The notes: generated by a model from the letters alone, not told the origin. Counted from the first letter of the stretch, positions 48,907-61,500 are shown. The stretch: 64,000 bases of DNA from Okapia johnstoni (GCA_024291935.2 JAGTYA010000026.1:3211501-3275500); one strand, 5' to 3'. Translations and numbers: made by a program.

Positions 48907-49123
48907 GGGGCTTCCCAGGTGGTGCTAGTGGTAAAGAATCTGCCTGCCAGTGCAGGAGATGTAAGAGGCATGGGTTCGATCCCTGGGTCTGGAAGATCCC
49001 CTGGAGGAGGGAATGGCAACCCACACCAGTACTTTTGCCTGGAGAATCCCATGGACAGAGGAGCCTGGCAGGCTACAGTCCTTGGGGTTGCAGAGTCAGA
49101 CATGGCTGAAGTGACTTAGCACT
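48907..49123 (+). mobile_element. Bov-A2/ART2-type SINE, full length
   Basis: ggggcttcccaggtggtgct head, then ggttcgatccctgggtctgg, atggcaacccacaccagtac, to cagacatggctgaagtgact. It sits inside the TA microsatellite. Confidence 0.92.
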
Positions 49124-49127
49124 CATA

Positions 49128-49134
49128 TATAGTG

Positions 49135-49178
<44 letters not shown>

Positions 49179-49182
49179 ACTA
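49128..49182. repeat. TA microsatellite, right part
   Basis: A (TA)n run continuing the microsatellite on the other side of the SINE. Confidence 0.9.
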
Positions 49183-49255
49183 AATCACTTTGCTGTATAC
49201 CTGAAACTAACACAACATTGTAAATCAACTATGGTTCAACACAAGTTTTAAAATA

Positions 49256-49814
49256 TCTCAAACTGTGTCCCAAGGGCAGGAATGGAGGCAGGTCAGCGGC
49301 ACGGGTCTGGCTCAGGCTCTCAGTCCAGGTGTTGGCCAGGACTGGCTGGGGATGGAGAATTCGTTTCCAAGGCGACACACTCACATAATGGGAGGCCTCA
49401 GTTCCTTGCCCCCTTGGCCCTCCAAAGCACTGTTTGAACTTCCTTATGACTGGGGGGCCGGCTTCTCTCAGAGCAAATGATCTAGGACAGCAAGGCAGAA
49501 ACTACAGCGTCTCTGAGGCTCTATGTTTGGAAGTGACACTCTGCCATTTTCACAGTAACCTGTCGTTATGCAGGTCAGTCTGATTCTATGTGGGAGGGGG
49601 CTGCACAAGGGTGTGGTACTAGGAGGAGAGGACCACCGGAAGCCATCTCAGAGGCTGGCTCTAAAAACATCATTGCCCAGTTTATGGATGAAGGTAGGAC
49701 TACAGAAAATATTTCAGTCAATAATATTATAAAGGAGCAGGGTAAAGGGATGTGAGAAGAGGCAACAGGAGGGATTAACACCCTCAATTGAATAAAAAGC
49801 ACCTACAGGATGAA
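49256..49814. other. Intergenic, no gene seen
   Basis: Unique-looking sequence between two L1 fragments. No gene recognised. Confidence 0.4.
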
Positions 49815-51035
49815 TATAGAGGTGGTACATGTATGCAACGGAATACTACTCAGCCATAAAAAATGAAATAATGCCATTTGCAGCAACATGGATGCAAGTA
49901 GAAGATTATCATACAAAGTGAAGTAAGTCAAAAAGAGAAAAGCCAAATACCTACGGTATTACTTATATGTAGAATCTAAAATATGACACAAATGAACCTA
50001 CCTACGAAACAAAGAGAAGCACGGACATAGAGAACAGACTGGCGGCTGCCACGAGGGAGGCGGCTGGGGAAGGACGGGGGGAGCTGGGGGTTAACCGATG
50101 TGAGCTCCTCTACAGAGAATGAAGAGACAACAAGGTCCTACTGTGCGGCACAGGGAACTATCGTCAATATCCTGTGATAAGCCAAATGGAAAAGAATTTT
50201 GAAAAGAACATGCATGGACGTATAACTGAATCACTGCTGTGGAGCAGAAATTAACACAACACTGCAAATCAACTATGACTCAATATATATAAATAAATAA
50301 ACAGTATCTACAAACACCACACTTACTGGAGAAAAACTGGATGATCTCCTCCTAAGACTGGGAACAAAGATATCCATTCTCCACACAGTGTCAGAAGTCC
50401 TAGCCAGCACAATAAGGCAAGGAAAGGAGACAAGAGGCATACAGACTGGAAAGGAGAAATTAAACTGTCCCACTTCTCAGCTGATATAATTATCCATGTA
50501 GAAAACCCCAAGGAATCTACCAAAAAATATTTCTATTATGTATACAGGAACTCAGAAAGGTTGTAAGATACAAAATAAGCCTACATAAATTAACTGTACT
50601 AGCAGTGACTATACACAATGAAATTAAAAAGACTGCCATTTATAGTTGTTAAAAAACAAAACACCTTAATGAAACGCATACAAGAATTGTATGTGGAAAA
50701 CAAAATGCTGATGAAATAAGTGAAAGAATATCTAAATAAATGGAGAGAAATACTGTTTTTTGTAATAGAAGGCTCTTTAGAGTGACAATGTCAACTCTCC
50801 TTCAATTGATAAATAAATTTAACACATTTCCTATCAAAAGTCCCAGCAAGATTTTTTGTAGATACAAACAAGATTATTCTAAAATGTATATGGGAAACTA
50901 AGGAATTATAACAGCTGAAACAATTTTGATTAAAAAAAAAAGAAGAAAAAAGTGAGAGAAATCAGTCTGCCCTATTTCAAGACTTACTACATGGCCCCAG
51001 TAATAAACACTGTGGGGCACTGGTGAGAAGACAGG
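49815..51035 (+). mobile_element. L1 LINE fragments, sense: 3' end followed by ORF2-like piece
   Basis: 49815-50300 carries the 3' region (gcaacggaatactactcagc, then agtgaagtaagtcaaaaaga, ending in ataaataaataaa). 50300-51035 carries degraded reverse-transcriptase-region sequence (RQGKETRG-like and HVENPKEST-like peptides in different frames). Both dead. The order, 3' end before ORF2, means two separate insertions. Confidence 0.7.
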
Positions 51036-52905
51036 TAAACAGATCACGGGAACAGAGTGCAGAAGCCAGTATCAACTCGAACCCCACATTCTCACCAAAG
51101 GGAAGAAAATTTTTTTTAGAAATACAAATAATACCGTATTTTGTTTTCAGTAATTTAAATATGGGTGCATTTTTTTTTCTTGAACATACACATGGAAAAA
51201 GGTAACCCCAAAATACAAAGGGCTAAATTCCAAAAATTGAGTTTTATTTAGGACATTCATCTGTAAGGCCTTTGGTGCTGAGAAGTTAGGTATCCCATAA
51301 AACACAAACAACCTTTTTGAACCTTTTTGAAAGGTTGCGCCTAACAACATTTTTGATCTGGCCCTGCCTATGTCTCCACCGTCACTGTTCACAATGCTCC
51401 ACAAACGCCTGAGAATTCAGCAGTATTGACGCCCTGTTCACACAGTCTCTGCCCTGCTGGTCCTTCTGCTCAGAACACCCTGCATCTCTTAAGATGCTGC
51501 CCAAGCCCAACCTCAGCCCAGAATCCTTCCCTGACCCCACCCACTCGCTGTCCTCTGGATGCCCAGGGCTCCTGTGCCTTTCACATGGTATCATGACTGT
51601 CTATCCGTATATCTGCAAGCTTCAGGACTGAGACATACTCTCTCTGTCCTTTCAAAAAACTATTCACCATTTTAGCATACAATTCAACCAGCCCCTCCAT
51701 CCACTGTCAAAACATCTTCATCACCCCTAAAGGAAGCCGGTGCCCATGAGCAGTCACTCCCTGCCCCCCTTAGTCCTCCAGCCTCTGGCAACCACTAGTC
51801 TTTCTATGTGCAGATTTACTGAGGCTGTCTCTTTTATCTCTACATTACCAATTCTGATGAAAAAGGAAAGAATACACAGTCAACTGTCTGTATTACTGGG
51901 TTCTGAATCCTCAGATTCAACCAACCATTGATTGAAAATATTTGTGGGGAAAAAATTCTGCAAAGTTTCAAAAAGCAAAGCTTAAGTTTTCCATGTGCTT
52001 AGCAATTATCTACATACCATTTACATTAGGTATCATATGTAATTGAGTCAGGATTTAAAGTATATGGGAGAATGTGCATAGGTTATATGCAAACACATTT
52101 AACATAAGCCACTGGAACATCCACAGCTTCTGGTGTCTGCAGAGGTCCTGGAATCAACCCCCTGGAAAACCGCAGGACCCCGGTAGTAGAGAACCACCAT
52201 TGCTCGCTCTTAGGGAAACCAAGCTGCGCTGCGTTATTGGCGCCACCTAGTGGCCAGAGTTAGGAACTGTCTTGCTTAACCTCCTTCCCCTCTGTATTCT
52301 ATCCCGCCCCCTAGGATCCTGTCCAAACTTGCCCTTTCCACCTCCTTTCACCAGTCATTAACCTCCTTTAGGCAAAATCTCCACTGAATATCACACAACC
52401 TCCCCCCTACCCCTCCACACAGATCTGAGGACTAGACAGACAAGTTATGTCAGAATCTCTCTTTGCCAGTGGGCAGATATTCACACACCCCCACCCTTTC
52501 CTTGAGGCAATGTCCCCTCAAGGTCCCAGGCCTTACCCAGGCCCTCTATTCCAGCTGCACACTTGCTGGACCTAAACCCTCATCCCCTGCTCCACGTGCC
52601 TAACAACCCCCTGGGCTCTGGGTCCAGGGACTGACAGACTGCTGACCTCGTGGCCGTCAGGATGTCAGGACTGACATGTTCTGTTTCCGCTTCCTCTTGT
52701 TTCATCTTCCCAACCCACAGGTGTTCCTTACCTTCTCACAAGCTTCACTCTCCACTGAAAAGATATGTGTTAAAATTAAACACTCTTCATGTGTTAAGGC
52801 AAGAGGGTTTTCATAATGTCTACTCCCAAATATTTCCAGAATTAACAGTCCCTGTTTGAATTTTCCCAAGAGCTTCTACAGAATCGTGTGTGTGTGTCTG
52901 TGTGT
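51036..52905. other. Intergenic, with a CTCF-like site
   Basis: No gene seen. Parts resemble old LINE/MIR sequence (for example about 51400-51600). It includes the CTCF-like site at 52240-52259 and pyrimidine-rich sequence at 52300-52620. Confidence 0.4.
52240..52259 (-). promoter_or_regulatory. CTCF-like binding site
   Basis: The minus strand reads ctctggccactaggtggcgc, which contains CCACTAGGTGGCGC, a near-perfect CTCF core. It has the same orientation as the site at 41337-41355. Confidence 0.65.
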
Positions 52906-52907
52906 GT

Positions 52908-53041
52908 GTAATATTTGTTTATTTGGCTGAGCCGGGTCTTAGTTGCGGCATATGGGATCTAGTTCCCTGAGCAGGGATGGAACCTGGACCCCCGGCATTG
53001 GGAGCATGGAGTCAACCCAGGGACCACCAAGGAAGTCCCTC
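52908..53041 (-). mobile_element. CHR/Bov-tA-type SINE
   Basis: Reverse orientation: tttatttggctgagccgggt, then atctagttccctgagcaggg, to gggaccaccaaggaagtccc. A GT repeat (52887-52910) abuts its left end. Confidence 0.8.
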
Positions 53042-53213
53042 ACTTGTGTGTTTTTTTAAAAAGGAAGCAAACAAAAAAGGAGAGAAAGAAGGAAAGAAGG
53101 GGGCCATTAACCATAAGCAACAAGAACAAAAATATGTTTTCACTTATCGTTAGAGATTTAAAACTTTTACAATGTGCGTACTCGGCAAAAAGACAAAGAA
53201 ACACCCACTCCTG

Positions 53214-53402
53214 CGTAAGCTCCGACTCTGCCACAACCCCACGGACTGTAGCCCACCAATCCTCTGTCCATGGGATTTCCCAGACAAGAATACTGAATCG
53301 GGTTGCCATTCCCTTCTCCAGATCTTCCCCACCCAGGGACAGAATCCGTGTCTGCTGCATTGGCAGGTGGATTCTTCACCACTGAGCCACCAGGGAAGCC
53401 CT
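53214..53402 (-). mobile_element. Bov-A2/ART2-type SINE
   Basis: Reverse orientation: ctccgactctgccacaaccc, then tgggatttcccagacaagaa, to actgagccaccagggaagcc. Confidence 0.9.
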
Positions 53403-53683
53403 GTGTAAGCTAAGTCAAACCTATTTGGAGGGAAATTTCATATTCGACTCAATCAATTGGGATTTGTGTTTGCAGTTTGCAGTTACTACAGGTACTGGGA
53501 AAAAAAAAAAAAAGGAGCTGTGAGTTGAGTTTGACTCAGGTTCTTACTGAACCACAGTCTGGAGACAACTTCCTAGACAGCTCTGAGGAATTGCTCCGAG
53601 GGGCAGGAGGAGCGACCAGGGTATTTAAGGATGACTAGAGAATATACATGGAGCCAAGTTTACAGCTTAATAAAAGCACACTG

Positions 53684-53822
53684 TTGGGAACCCCCTAGTG
53701 ATCCAGAGGTTGGAACCCTGTGCTTTCACTGCCAGGGGTGCACGTTTGCTCCCTGCTCTGGGAACTAAGATCCCTCAAGCCACATGGCAAGGCCAAAAAT
53801 ATTTTTTAAATAAAAAACAAAA
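53684..53822 (+). mobile_element. CHR/Bov-tA-type SINE
   Basis: tgggaaccccctagtgatcc, then tgctttcactgccaggggtg and gggaactaagatccctcaag, with an A-rich tail. Confidence 0.8.
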
Positions 53823-55060
53823 AGTCCCTGTTAGCCGTGAGCAACAGGTATCTCAGTTAATAATAATTTCAGTGTGTTTTTTTTCCGTGTATGGGAAGAT
53901 GTAAGAATCTGGGTTCATTAAGATTTCTCTGAGGCATCTACCTACCTAAGGGGCCTGTTATTCTCGAGTACAGAGAACTCTTCCTCAGGGTGCACTGCCC
54001 ATCAGCAACTGCGGGGAATGATTTGGTCCTTGTAGGACTGGATGGTGGGCAACATTCTTTGCCTTAGTTTATTTTTCTGTCTCATCCAAAAAAAAAAAAA
54101 GTACTGAAGCAGGCAAGACTGGTGTGGCAGCTCCATGATGAACTCAAGCTCCATTTTCTGCTCCGCCATCCTCCCAAAGTAACTTCACAGTGCCTCAGAG
54201 TCCAAAATAGCTGGCAGAGCTCCAGCCATCACTCTCATATTCCTAACTATAGAAAGGAGAAACAGGGCAATGGGGACTGCCTGCTAATGGGCACAAGGAC
54301 AAGGCCTCACCTCCGAGGACCACTGGCTGAGGGGCGACTTTGACCTGAAGCCACTTCTCACGTTCACACCACAGCAGATTGGCTCACTCACTCATTCACT
54401 TCATCAGCTGCAGACCACTAATCCAGCACCTTCCAGGAGCCTGATATGGGTCTTGTGGGGAGGGGAGGGAAAATAGGGACCCTGCTCCTCAAAGACAGCT
54501 GGACTTCATCCCACGCCCCCACCATGGACAGCAGATTAGCTCCCTGTGGCTGCCACACGAATGACCCCAAGCTTACTGGCCCAGAATAGAAGTCTATGAC
54601 CTTACGATTCTGTAGGTCAGGATCCGGGGGAGGTCTCAGAAGCTAAGATCAGCTTGTAGGCGGGTCTCCTGCCCACAGGAGGCTATCGGAGTGAAGCTGT
54701 CCCTTTCTGCCTTTTCTGGTTTCTAAAGGCTTCCCCATTCCTTGGCTCGTGGCCTCTGCCTCCACCTCCCAAGCCAGCACTGGCAGGTCGAGTCCTTTCC
54801 CACGTCACCACTGATTCTAAAGTCTGTTATCTCCCTCTTCCAATTTAAAGACCCCTGGGACTACCTGAGGTGCACTGGACAACCCCCAACCAAGGCCAGC
54901 CCATTAGAGACCTTACTTGCCCTTGGCTGTGTAGGGTGACAATCACAGGCTCCTGGGACTGGCAGATGGACATCTTTGGGAGGTCACTATTCTGCACACC
55001 TGAGGGTTATCAGACCGACAGAGATGTTCACACACATCTCACACAGCCCACCCGGGAGGT
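53823..55060. other. Intergenic, no gene seen
   Basis: Unique-looking sequence with two poly(A) runs (about 53500 and 54089). Short open frames without domains. Confidence 0.4.
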
Positions 55061-55159
55061 GGGCTTCCCTGGTGGCTCAGACAGTAAAGAATCCGCCCGC
55101 AATGCAGGAGACCTGGGTTCACTCCCTGGGTTGGGAAGATCCCCTGGAGGAGGGCCCAT
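55061..55159 (+). mobile_element. Bov-A2/ART2-type SINE, 5' half
   Basis: gggcttccctggtggctcag, then acctgggttcactccctggg, truncated after cctggaggaggg. Confidence 0.9.
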
Positions 55160-55287
55160 GAGACAGTGTTTCTAACGGGAGGTTTAATTAAAGAGAAAAT
55201 ACTGACATTAAATCTTGAGACGGTGCGTGTCAGCTGGAAATCTCTACAGCTCACAAACAGCAACTGACTTCTCCTGGATGATTGGTT

Positions 55288-55540
55288 TTTTTCTTTAGTA
55301 ATGTAATTAACTTATTTGGCTGCGCCAGTTCTTAGCTGTAGCACATGGGATCTGTGTGGCCACACACAGGATCTTCAGTTGCAGGATCCTCCATCTTTGT
55401 TGGTCCAGGCAGGCAGGATCATTTTTAGTTTCACCATGGGGGGGGGGGGGTGGCGTCTAGATTCCTGACCAGGGATTGAACCCGGGCCCCCTAAACTGGG
55501 AGCTTGGAGTCTTAGGCACTGGAGCACCAGAGAAGTCCTC
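55288..55540 (-). mobile_element. CHR/Bov-tA-type SINE with internal G run
   Basis: Reverse orientation: cttatttggctgcgccagtt, then a G12 run at 55439-55450, then tgaccagggattgaacccgg to gcaccagagaagtcct. Confidence 0.75.
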
Positions 55541-55547
55541 TGGATGG

Positions 55548-55679
55548 TTTTTTTTTTTTTTTTTTTTAGCTGCACTGCACAGCATGTGGGATCTTAGTTC
55601 CCAGACCAGGGATCAAACCTTCACTCTCTGAAGTCGAAGTGCAGAGTCTTAACCACTGGACCACCAAGGAAGTCCCCCC
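55548..55679 (-). mobile_element. CHR/Bov-tA-type SINE with poly(T) tail
   Basis: Reverse orientation: T19 run, then agctgcactgcacagcatgt and cccagaccagggatcaaacc, to ggaccaccaaggaagtcccc. Inserted next to the previous copy. Confidence 0.85.
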
Positions 55680-57500
55680 TGGATGGTTTTAAATGTAATT
55701 GAATAAGCAATATTACAACTGATAGTGGGGAGGAAAACAAGCTTCTTGCCCAACCTACTCCCTATTGCCTATTCACAATATTTGCCTACGTTCCCTTCTA
55801 CTGTCATTTTCACAGTCGTACATGCAGAGTTTGCCTTCCCAGGGGAGAACAGACAGGCCAGAAGAAATATCCAAAGGGGTGATAGAGAAAAAAAAAAATA
55901 GAGTTTAAAACATGGGTCTGAGACGGTAAAATTAGGGCATCCTAATGTTTCAGGAAAAACAAACTCCTAAAATGAACTGTTATGTCTTACTGTTCAGATG
56001 CACACAGTTTCCCCATCAGAGGACCCTTAAGGTGTATCCTGGCACAATACTCCAAACTCAAGTCCAGAGAATGACCCCCGGGGCCCCCTGTCTGGGAGGC
56101 AAGAGGACAGTTTTTATTTCTGTTTTTGTGGAAGAAACTGGTCAGCCAGGCAGTCCAGGTAACAGAACATGCCCATGGCGTGTCGGGGGACGGACCAGCA
56201 GAATGAGTTGTCCTTCTCTGAGAGCCCCCACCTGCCCGTCAGCAGGACACGCAGACACGGCCAAGACGCGTCTGCTCCTGCTGACCCCTGCCTTCCTCAC
56301 CGTCTGCCCACACCCCATCGTGGGGAAACCTCCCCGGCCCATTTCTCCAGGGCCAGTGCCCCCTGCAGGCAGCTGTGGGCAGGGCAGCCCAACCTCCAGC
56401 ACCAGTGCCTCCGGTCCCGAACCCCCCCCTGCCATGGGAGGAGGGCTGGGCACGCCCAGACCGGGATCCTGTGAGCGGAGCCGGCCAAGAGGCAGCACAA
56501 GTGTCCAGAGAGCACTGGGGGGCGCTGGCGTCACCCTGAGGCTTGAAGGGGGTCAATGAGGCCACTCAGCAGAGCCAGAAGGTTCTGTAGGGGGCCTGGC
56601 AGGAAGAAAATGAGTCCAGGTAACCCAGGCTTCCAGCCCCACCTCTAGCGCCTGTGAACACCCAGACGACCCAGGTCAGCTCCTGCCAGATCCAGGGAGA
56701 CAGGAATACAATGGGTGGCAGCCAGGGCCGACTCCTCAATTGCTGAATTTTCAGAGAGCACCACTATAACCATGGACCAACCCTGGCTGACTCACCAGCA
56801 ACATTCCTCCATTTTTAGCTTGCAGACAAAAGGCAGCCCGCCAGGCAAGGGTCCTCAGAGGGGCTGGCTGCTCTGTGACACAGTTCGCCCGAGAGGGGAC
56901 AGGGGCCCTGGGGGTAGGGGAGCTGATCTTCCATAAGCCTCGAGGTTCTCAGTGGCCACATGAGCTGCCCACAAGGGGAGACCTGCCTACTGCCTTGGAA
57001 ACTGGGGGGTTGGGTGAGCACACAGTGGGCCCCTGCCCCTTTGGGGTCTCCAAAGCAGAAACCAATAGGACCAGAAGCAGATCGGGGCGACCAGGGTGTG
57101 TCCCGCGGCCACTCCACACTCTCTCCCACCCTGGTCCTCCCGTGCCCCACCCCTAGGCCCGTTGGTCCTCCTTCTGGAACGGGGCTTACTGTACCCGAGG
57201 AAAATGGTACCTTTGGCTACCTTGCAACCACCACTTGACTTACTTTGAGAACTATAATTCAGAAATGAGTTTTAAACATGGCATTTTCTATCTTGCATGG
57301 AATCCTTGTGCAAATAATTGACAATTCGAGAGTTAAAACATTTCAACTCCTAAAAAAAGTACCTTTTAAGAAGTGTGCCTCTTCAAAAGGGAACCTGGTT
57401 GGCCTGGAGCTGATAAATACCAGGCTTCATCCTGCTGGGTGCTGACAGCCAAGCCAGCCCCCACCAGAGAATCAAGTGACCACATGTACAGCGACTCGGC
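55680..57500. other. Intergenic sequence downstream of CTTN
   Basis: Unique-looking; GC-rich between 56050 and 57200. Open frames on both strands (for example 55945-56559) are not supported by domains. Any transcript from the promoter-like segment at 45 kb would run through here antisense to CTTN. Confidence 0.45.
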
Positions 57501-58391
57501 AGCAAGTGGGTCAAAAAAAGTTTATTTTGAATATTTAATTTAAAAAAACCATACCTATGAGGTGTGCTACAGAAACTTAGATACAAGGATTGCATATAAA
57601 ACCCAACCTAACTGTGGTAAAGCAAATGCACTTCAGGAAAGAAAATGTGTCCCTTGTGGTCACTGAAGTCCCAACCAACACCCGAGACAGTTCCACAGGG
57701 TCACTCGGGAGGGTGCTGAGCGGGCCTCTCAGACCCTCCCGGGGGACGGGCTCCCCACAGCAGCCCAGGAGAGCTCACGCTGGTTCGCTTCACATTCTCA
57801 GGCAAGTTGATTCATTACATTTTGCTGTCATTTAACATGCTATTTTGGCAGAAACAGTACAGTTCTCTTGATGGGAAGCATTTCTGCGGTTAACCGGGGG
57901 AAGGGACCTGCCTTCCCGCAGCATCCAGGACAAGAGGAGAAAGGCGGGGCTTTGCGAAACCCAGCAACCACTGCAGGATTTCACAGCGAAAGCAGCGCCT
58001 CCATGCGACCAGTACTTTCTAGAGTTTTCCCGCAACGCTAACTTCCCATCAGACCCTTCCCTTCCTCTAAACCCCCAGGATGAGGCCCCCACCACAAGGG
58101 GTGGTCCTGCCTCCCAACAGCGGGGCACGGACAACCTGCATTCGGGACTGAAGGTCACCAAAGTGGCTCCACGCCACAGTCGATTTGGCAAAAAAAGAAA
58201 ATACCTTAAATGCATAAAAACAATCAGCGAGTCCTCCAAGGAACATGATTACAATATATTAGCAAGTTCTGGGGTGTAAACATTTCCAAAAGCATCAGCA
58301 AAAGTATTAAATAGAAAAGCAGGAACGTACACGCCCCTCGGCACCCTAAGAGACGCCAGGCCCGGTGGGCGGGGCAGGGCGGGCGCAGCGC
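57500..58391 (-). other. CTTN: CTTN 3' untranslated region
   Basis: About 890 bases from the stop to the poly(A) signal at 57521-57526. No SINE within it. Confidence 0.8.
57521..57526 (-). terminator. CTTN: CTTN poly(A) signal
   Basis: The plus strand reads TTTATT, so AATAAA on the minus strand. A GU-rich stretch (tgtacatgtggtc) follows downstream on the minus strand. Cleavage is expected near 57500. Confidence 0.75.
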
Positions 58392-58528
58392 CTATGGCCG
58401 CAGCTCCACGTAGTTGGCAGGGAAGAGCCCGTACCTGCCCCTGCACAGCCCGCGCCACCAGCCGTCATCAATCATCTCGATGTTGGTGATGACGTCGTCG
58501 GGGTCGAAGGAGATCTCGTCGTCGCCCG
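58392..58528 (-). CDS. CTTN: CTTN last coding exon: C-terminal two thirds of SH3
   Basis: Stop TAG at 58392-58394. The minus-strand acceptor is cctccctag. Encodes [12 protein letters not shown], then [14 protein letters not shown], then [13 protein letters not shown]. Contains the paired tryptophans and the ALYDY partner residues (ANYVEL) of the ligand groove. Phase continues from the previous exon (G plus CG gives A). Confidence 0.96.
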
Positions 58529-61500
58529 CTAGGGAGGAGGCCAGAGAGCAGGGGTCACCCTCGGCATCTCCAGGTCAGCCAACCGCCAGGAGGAAGACCC
58601 GCCAGCAGCCCCTAGAGCTGGCGGCCCCCCACGGAGGCCCCGTGGGGGTGCGGGGTTCTGGGTGGGGGATCCATGGGGGTGGAGGGCTCCCGGTCTCCCC
58701 TGCTCAGTGAAGCCGGCTCTGCACGCACACGCGCAGCTACACAGACCCGGCAGAGCCCTTCATACAGAACCGCAAGCCAGAACTTCCCTGGTGGCCAGTG
58801 GGCAACAGTCTGTCTGCCAACGCAGGTTGAACAGCTTATCTGGAAGATTTCACATGCCGTGGAATGACTAAACAACTAAGTCGCAACTACTGAAGCCCGA
58901 GCGCCCTGGAGCCCACACTGCAACAAGAGGAGCCACGGCAATAAGAAGCCCTTGCGTCAGAGTGAAAAGCAGGCCCCGCTCCCCGCACCTGGAGGAAGCC
59001 CACACAGCTAAAAGATTCAGCACAAAAAACCAAAAAACAAACCCTAACCCAGACCAGATGGAATGGGACTGAGGAAGATACAGAATTCCCTGCGTTGTAT
59101 CTGCAACTTTTTTATAACCTTGCAATTGTTTAAACACAAACTCTTCTTAAATACTGTAAATAGCATTCTGAGAGTCTTAACTCTGGGAGAGGACTCACTG
59201 GAAGCCCCCAGTCCCTCACACCCCCAGCCCTGTTTCTGGGCAGTGGTTTCTCACCAGCCTGGTAGTCATAGAGGGCGATGGCAGTGATTCCAAGGTCGTT
59301 TTCATATTCATCGTAGGTACCGTCCTCTAGAATAAACCAGGACCCAGTCGGAGAGAGAACCAGAGCTCCACGCTCACTCCTGGCAGACAGCCCTTCCCAA
59401 GGTCTGGGAGGAGCCAGTCAGGAGTCAGCGGCCCCAGGGCACCGGGCCCCTCCCACGGACAGGAGGAGCCGCCCCGAGGAGCTGAGGAGGAATCATCTCG
59501 GTTGAGACCAGGACAGTTGTCAGGGTGTAATTTTTTAAATTTCAAATATTCAGCATAATGTCCACGTCATGAACACGTGAAGGGTGAGCGGGAGACAGCT
59601 AGCACCCCTGCCATCGTGCTCAGGGGAGGGGACCCTGGGCAGGCTCTCCTGCTAACTTCCACGTCAGTCCCCGAGGGAGAACGGGCCCAAACGCACAGAA
59701 GGGAACGCCACGCTCATCCCTCCACCTTGTGGCCTCCAGACACCGGGGCTTCCCCTCGGGGAAGACGACAGCAGGGGCCCCTCCCCCACACCCACCCTCT
59801 CAGGGCCCCCGCACAGGCAAGGGTCTCCCTGGAAGCCCCCGGGGACAGGGCCACAGCAGAGGTGGGGCAGGTCAGCCTGCAGGAAAGGGGAGGTTTTCAG
59901 AGGAAAAGCAGCAGAGGGGGCATGACGCAGGAGACCTCGCACCTGCTTGATAGTGGCCCGGAGCCTCCGTGCTTTCGTAGACGGCCTCCGAGACGTAGCC
60001 CTCCTGGTACTCCGTGGCCTCCACGCTGTAGCCCAGCTCAGGCTCGCTGCTGTGGCTCGGCTCAGCCCGGAATGGAGCCGCATCCTGGGGAGTCAAGGGC
60101 AAGTTCCCGTGGCCCCACTGCCCAGAGCCACGCGGAAACTCGACAGCCCCGGCCGACACGGGACAGACGTGAGGGTGAGGCAGGTCATCCGCCAACGTGC
60201 TACGAACGCCTGCGTCCTGACGGGGTCCCTCTCCAGGATCCCCTCTCACCCTGACCCTGAGTCCCGCCATCACTAAGGACCTGCTGGCCACGAAAGACAC
60301 ACGTTCCTGGGGCAGGTCTGGCCTGCTCCCCTTTGGGCCCAGACTGCCAAGGCACCCCAAACCCCAAGAGCCCCCAGCCCTCTGAGGCTCTGACGACAGC
60401 CCCAGGGCGTCACCCCAGCCCTCCAGTCAGAGCAAACGAACCTGCGCGTGGCAGGTCCCATCCCCACCAACGCTGCGGAGGTGAGGCATGGGAGTGACCA
60501 CCAAGCCACACACGAGAGGACAGGGCACTCTGCTGACAGCCCCAAGCTGCGACCACCAGCCCGACCAGGGTGCGCCTGGGGCACCCACACAGGTCAGAGC
60601 AGCAAAGTCCCCGCATGGAGCAGCTCCAGGAAGAGCCAGAGGTCAGGCCCCAGCATTCCAGAGGGTGGCAGGGGTGCAGCAGGCAGGAGAGCCCCTCTGG
60701 GGGCCGTGGAGAGGAGGGCTGCACCTCAAGGGCTGAACAAAGCAGCGACAGACTCCTGTTGGCAGCGTCCCCTGGAGGCCGGGGGGACAGACGGGAGGGA
60801 GAGGAGCCGCTGCACTGGGGGCTCACCCTGAGCAGATCAGTGGGGCGGGGGCAGCAGCTCCCCCACGGGCCCCGTCCGCCCACTGCGTGGTTCAGGCAGG
60901 CTGGCCCGGCTGGGGGACATGCTGGGGGCGCGGAGGGGGGCCTGCACAGGGCCCCCTTTCCATGGGATTAGTTATAAAACCACACCCGCCAGGCCAGCCC
61001 CGCCCACAGCTCTCCCAACCCCCAAGCCCTTAATGTTTCCTCTGAGTCAAGCCAGTGTGTGCGCCTGGGACTCAGCAAGCGACTGCTGAGAGGTGACATC
61101 TGAGGTGATGAGGGAAGACACACGAGTGAACAGGACCCTGGGGCAGAGAGGGGACTCGGGCTCAGGGGCTGTGGGTGTGGATGGTGGGGGCCGAGCTGCT
61201 CTGGGAGAGGGGCCTGCAGAGACCCCACAGCAGGGCCACAGGGGCCTCTGGCAGGGGGGTTAGGGAGGTCGCTCAGTGACCAGGGATCAAAGGAGCAGGT
61301 GCTGGGGACCAGGACTCTGGAGAAAAGGCCAAGGGAGAGCGGAGCTGAGGAGTGGCTGGCAGACAGAGGGAGGGAGAGCAAGGTCAGCAGGCTTCTGGCT
61401 GCCGGGTGTCAGGAGCCGCAGTGGGGCAGGGGGAAGCCGAGGGGGTGAGAACCCTGCACACAGGACTGCTCCCTGGGTCACCGACAAGTGCAGGGAGAGA

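Larger units (their letters stand above)
48501..49255 (+). mobile_element. L1 LINE 3' end interrupted by TA-rich microsatellites and a SINE
   Basis: The left part (ctagccaacaaggacctact to aataacttacaatagaaaag) and the right part (actaaatcactttgctgtat to ctatggttcaacacaag) are the two sides of one L1 3' end. Between them lie expanded TATA/TATG repeats and the SINE at 48907-49123. Confidence 0.7.
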
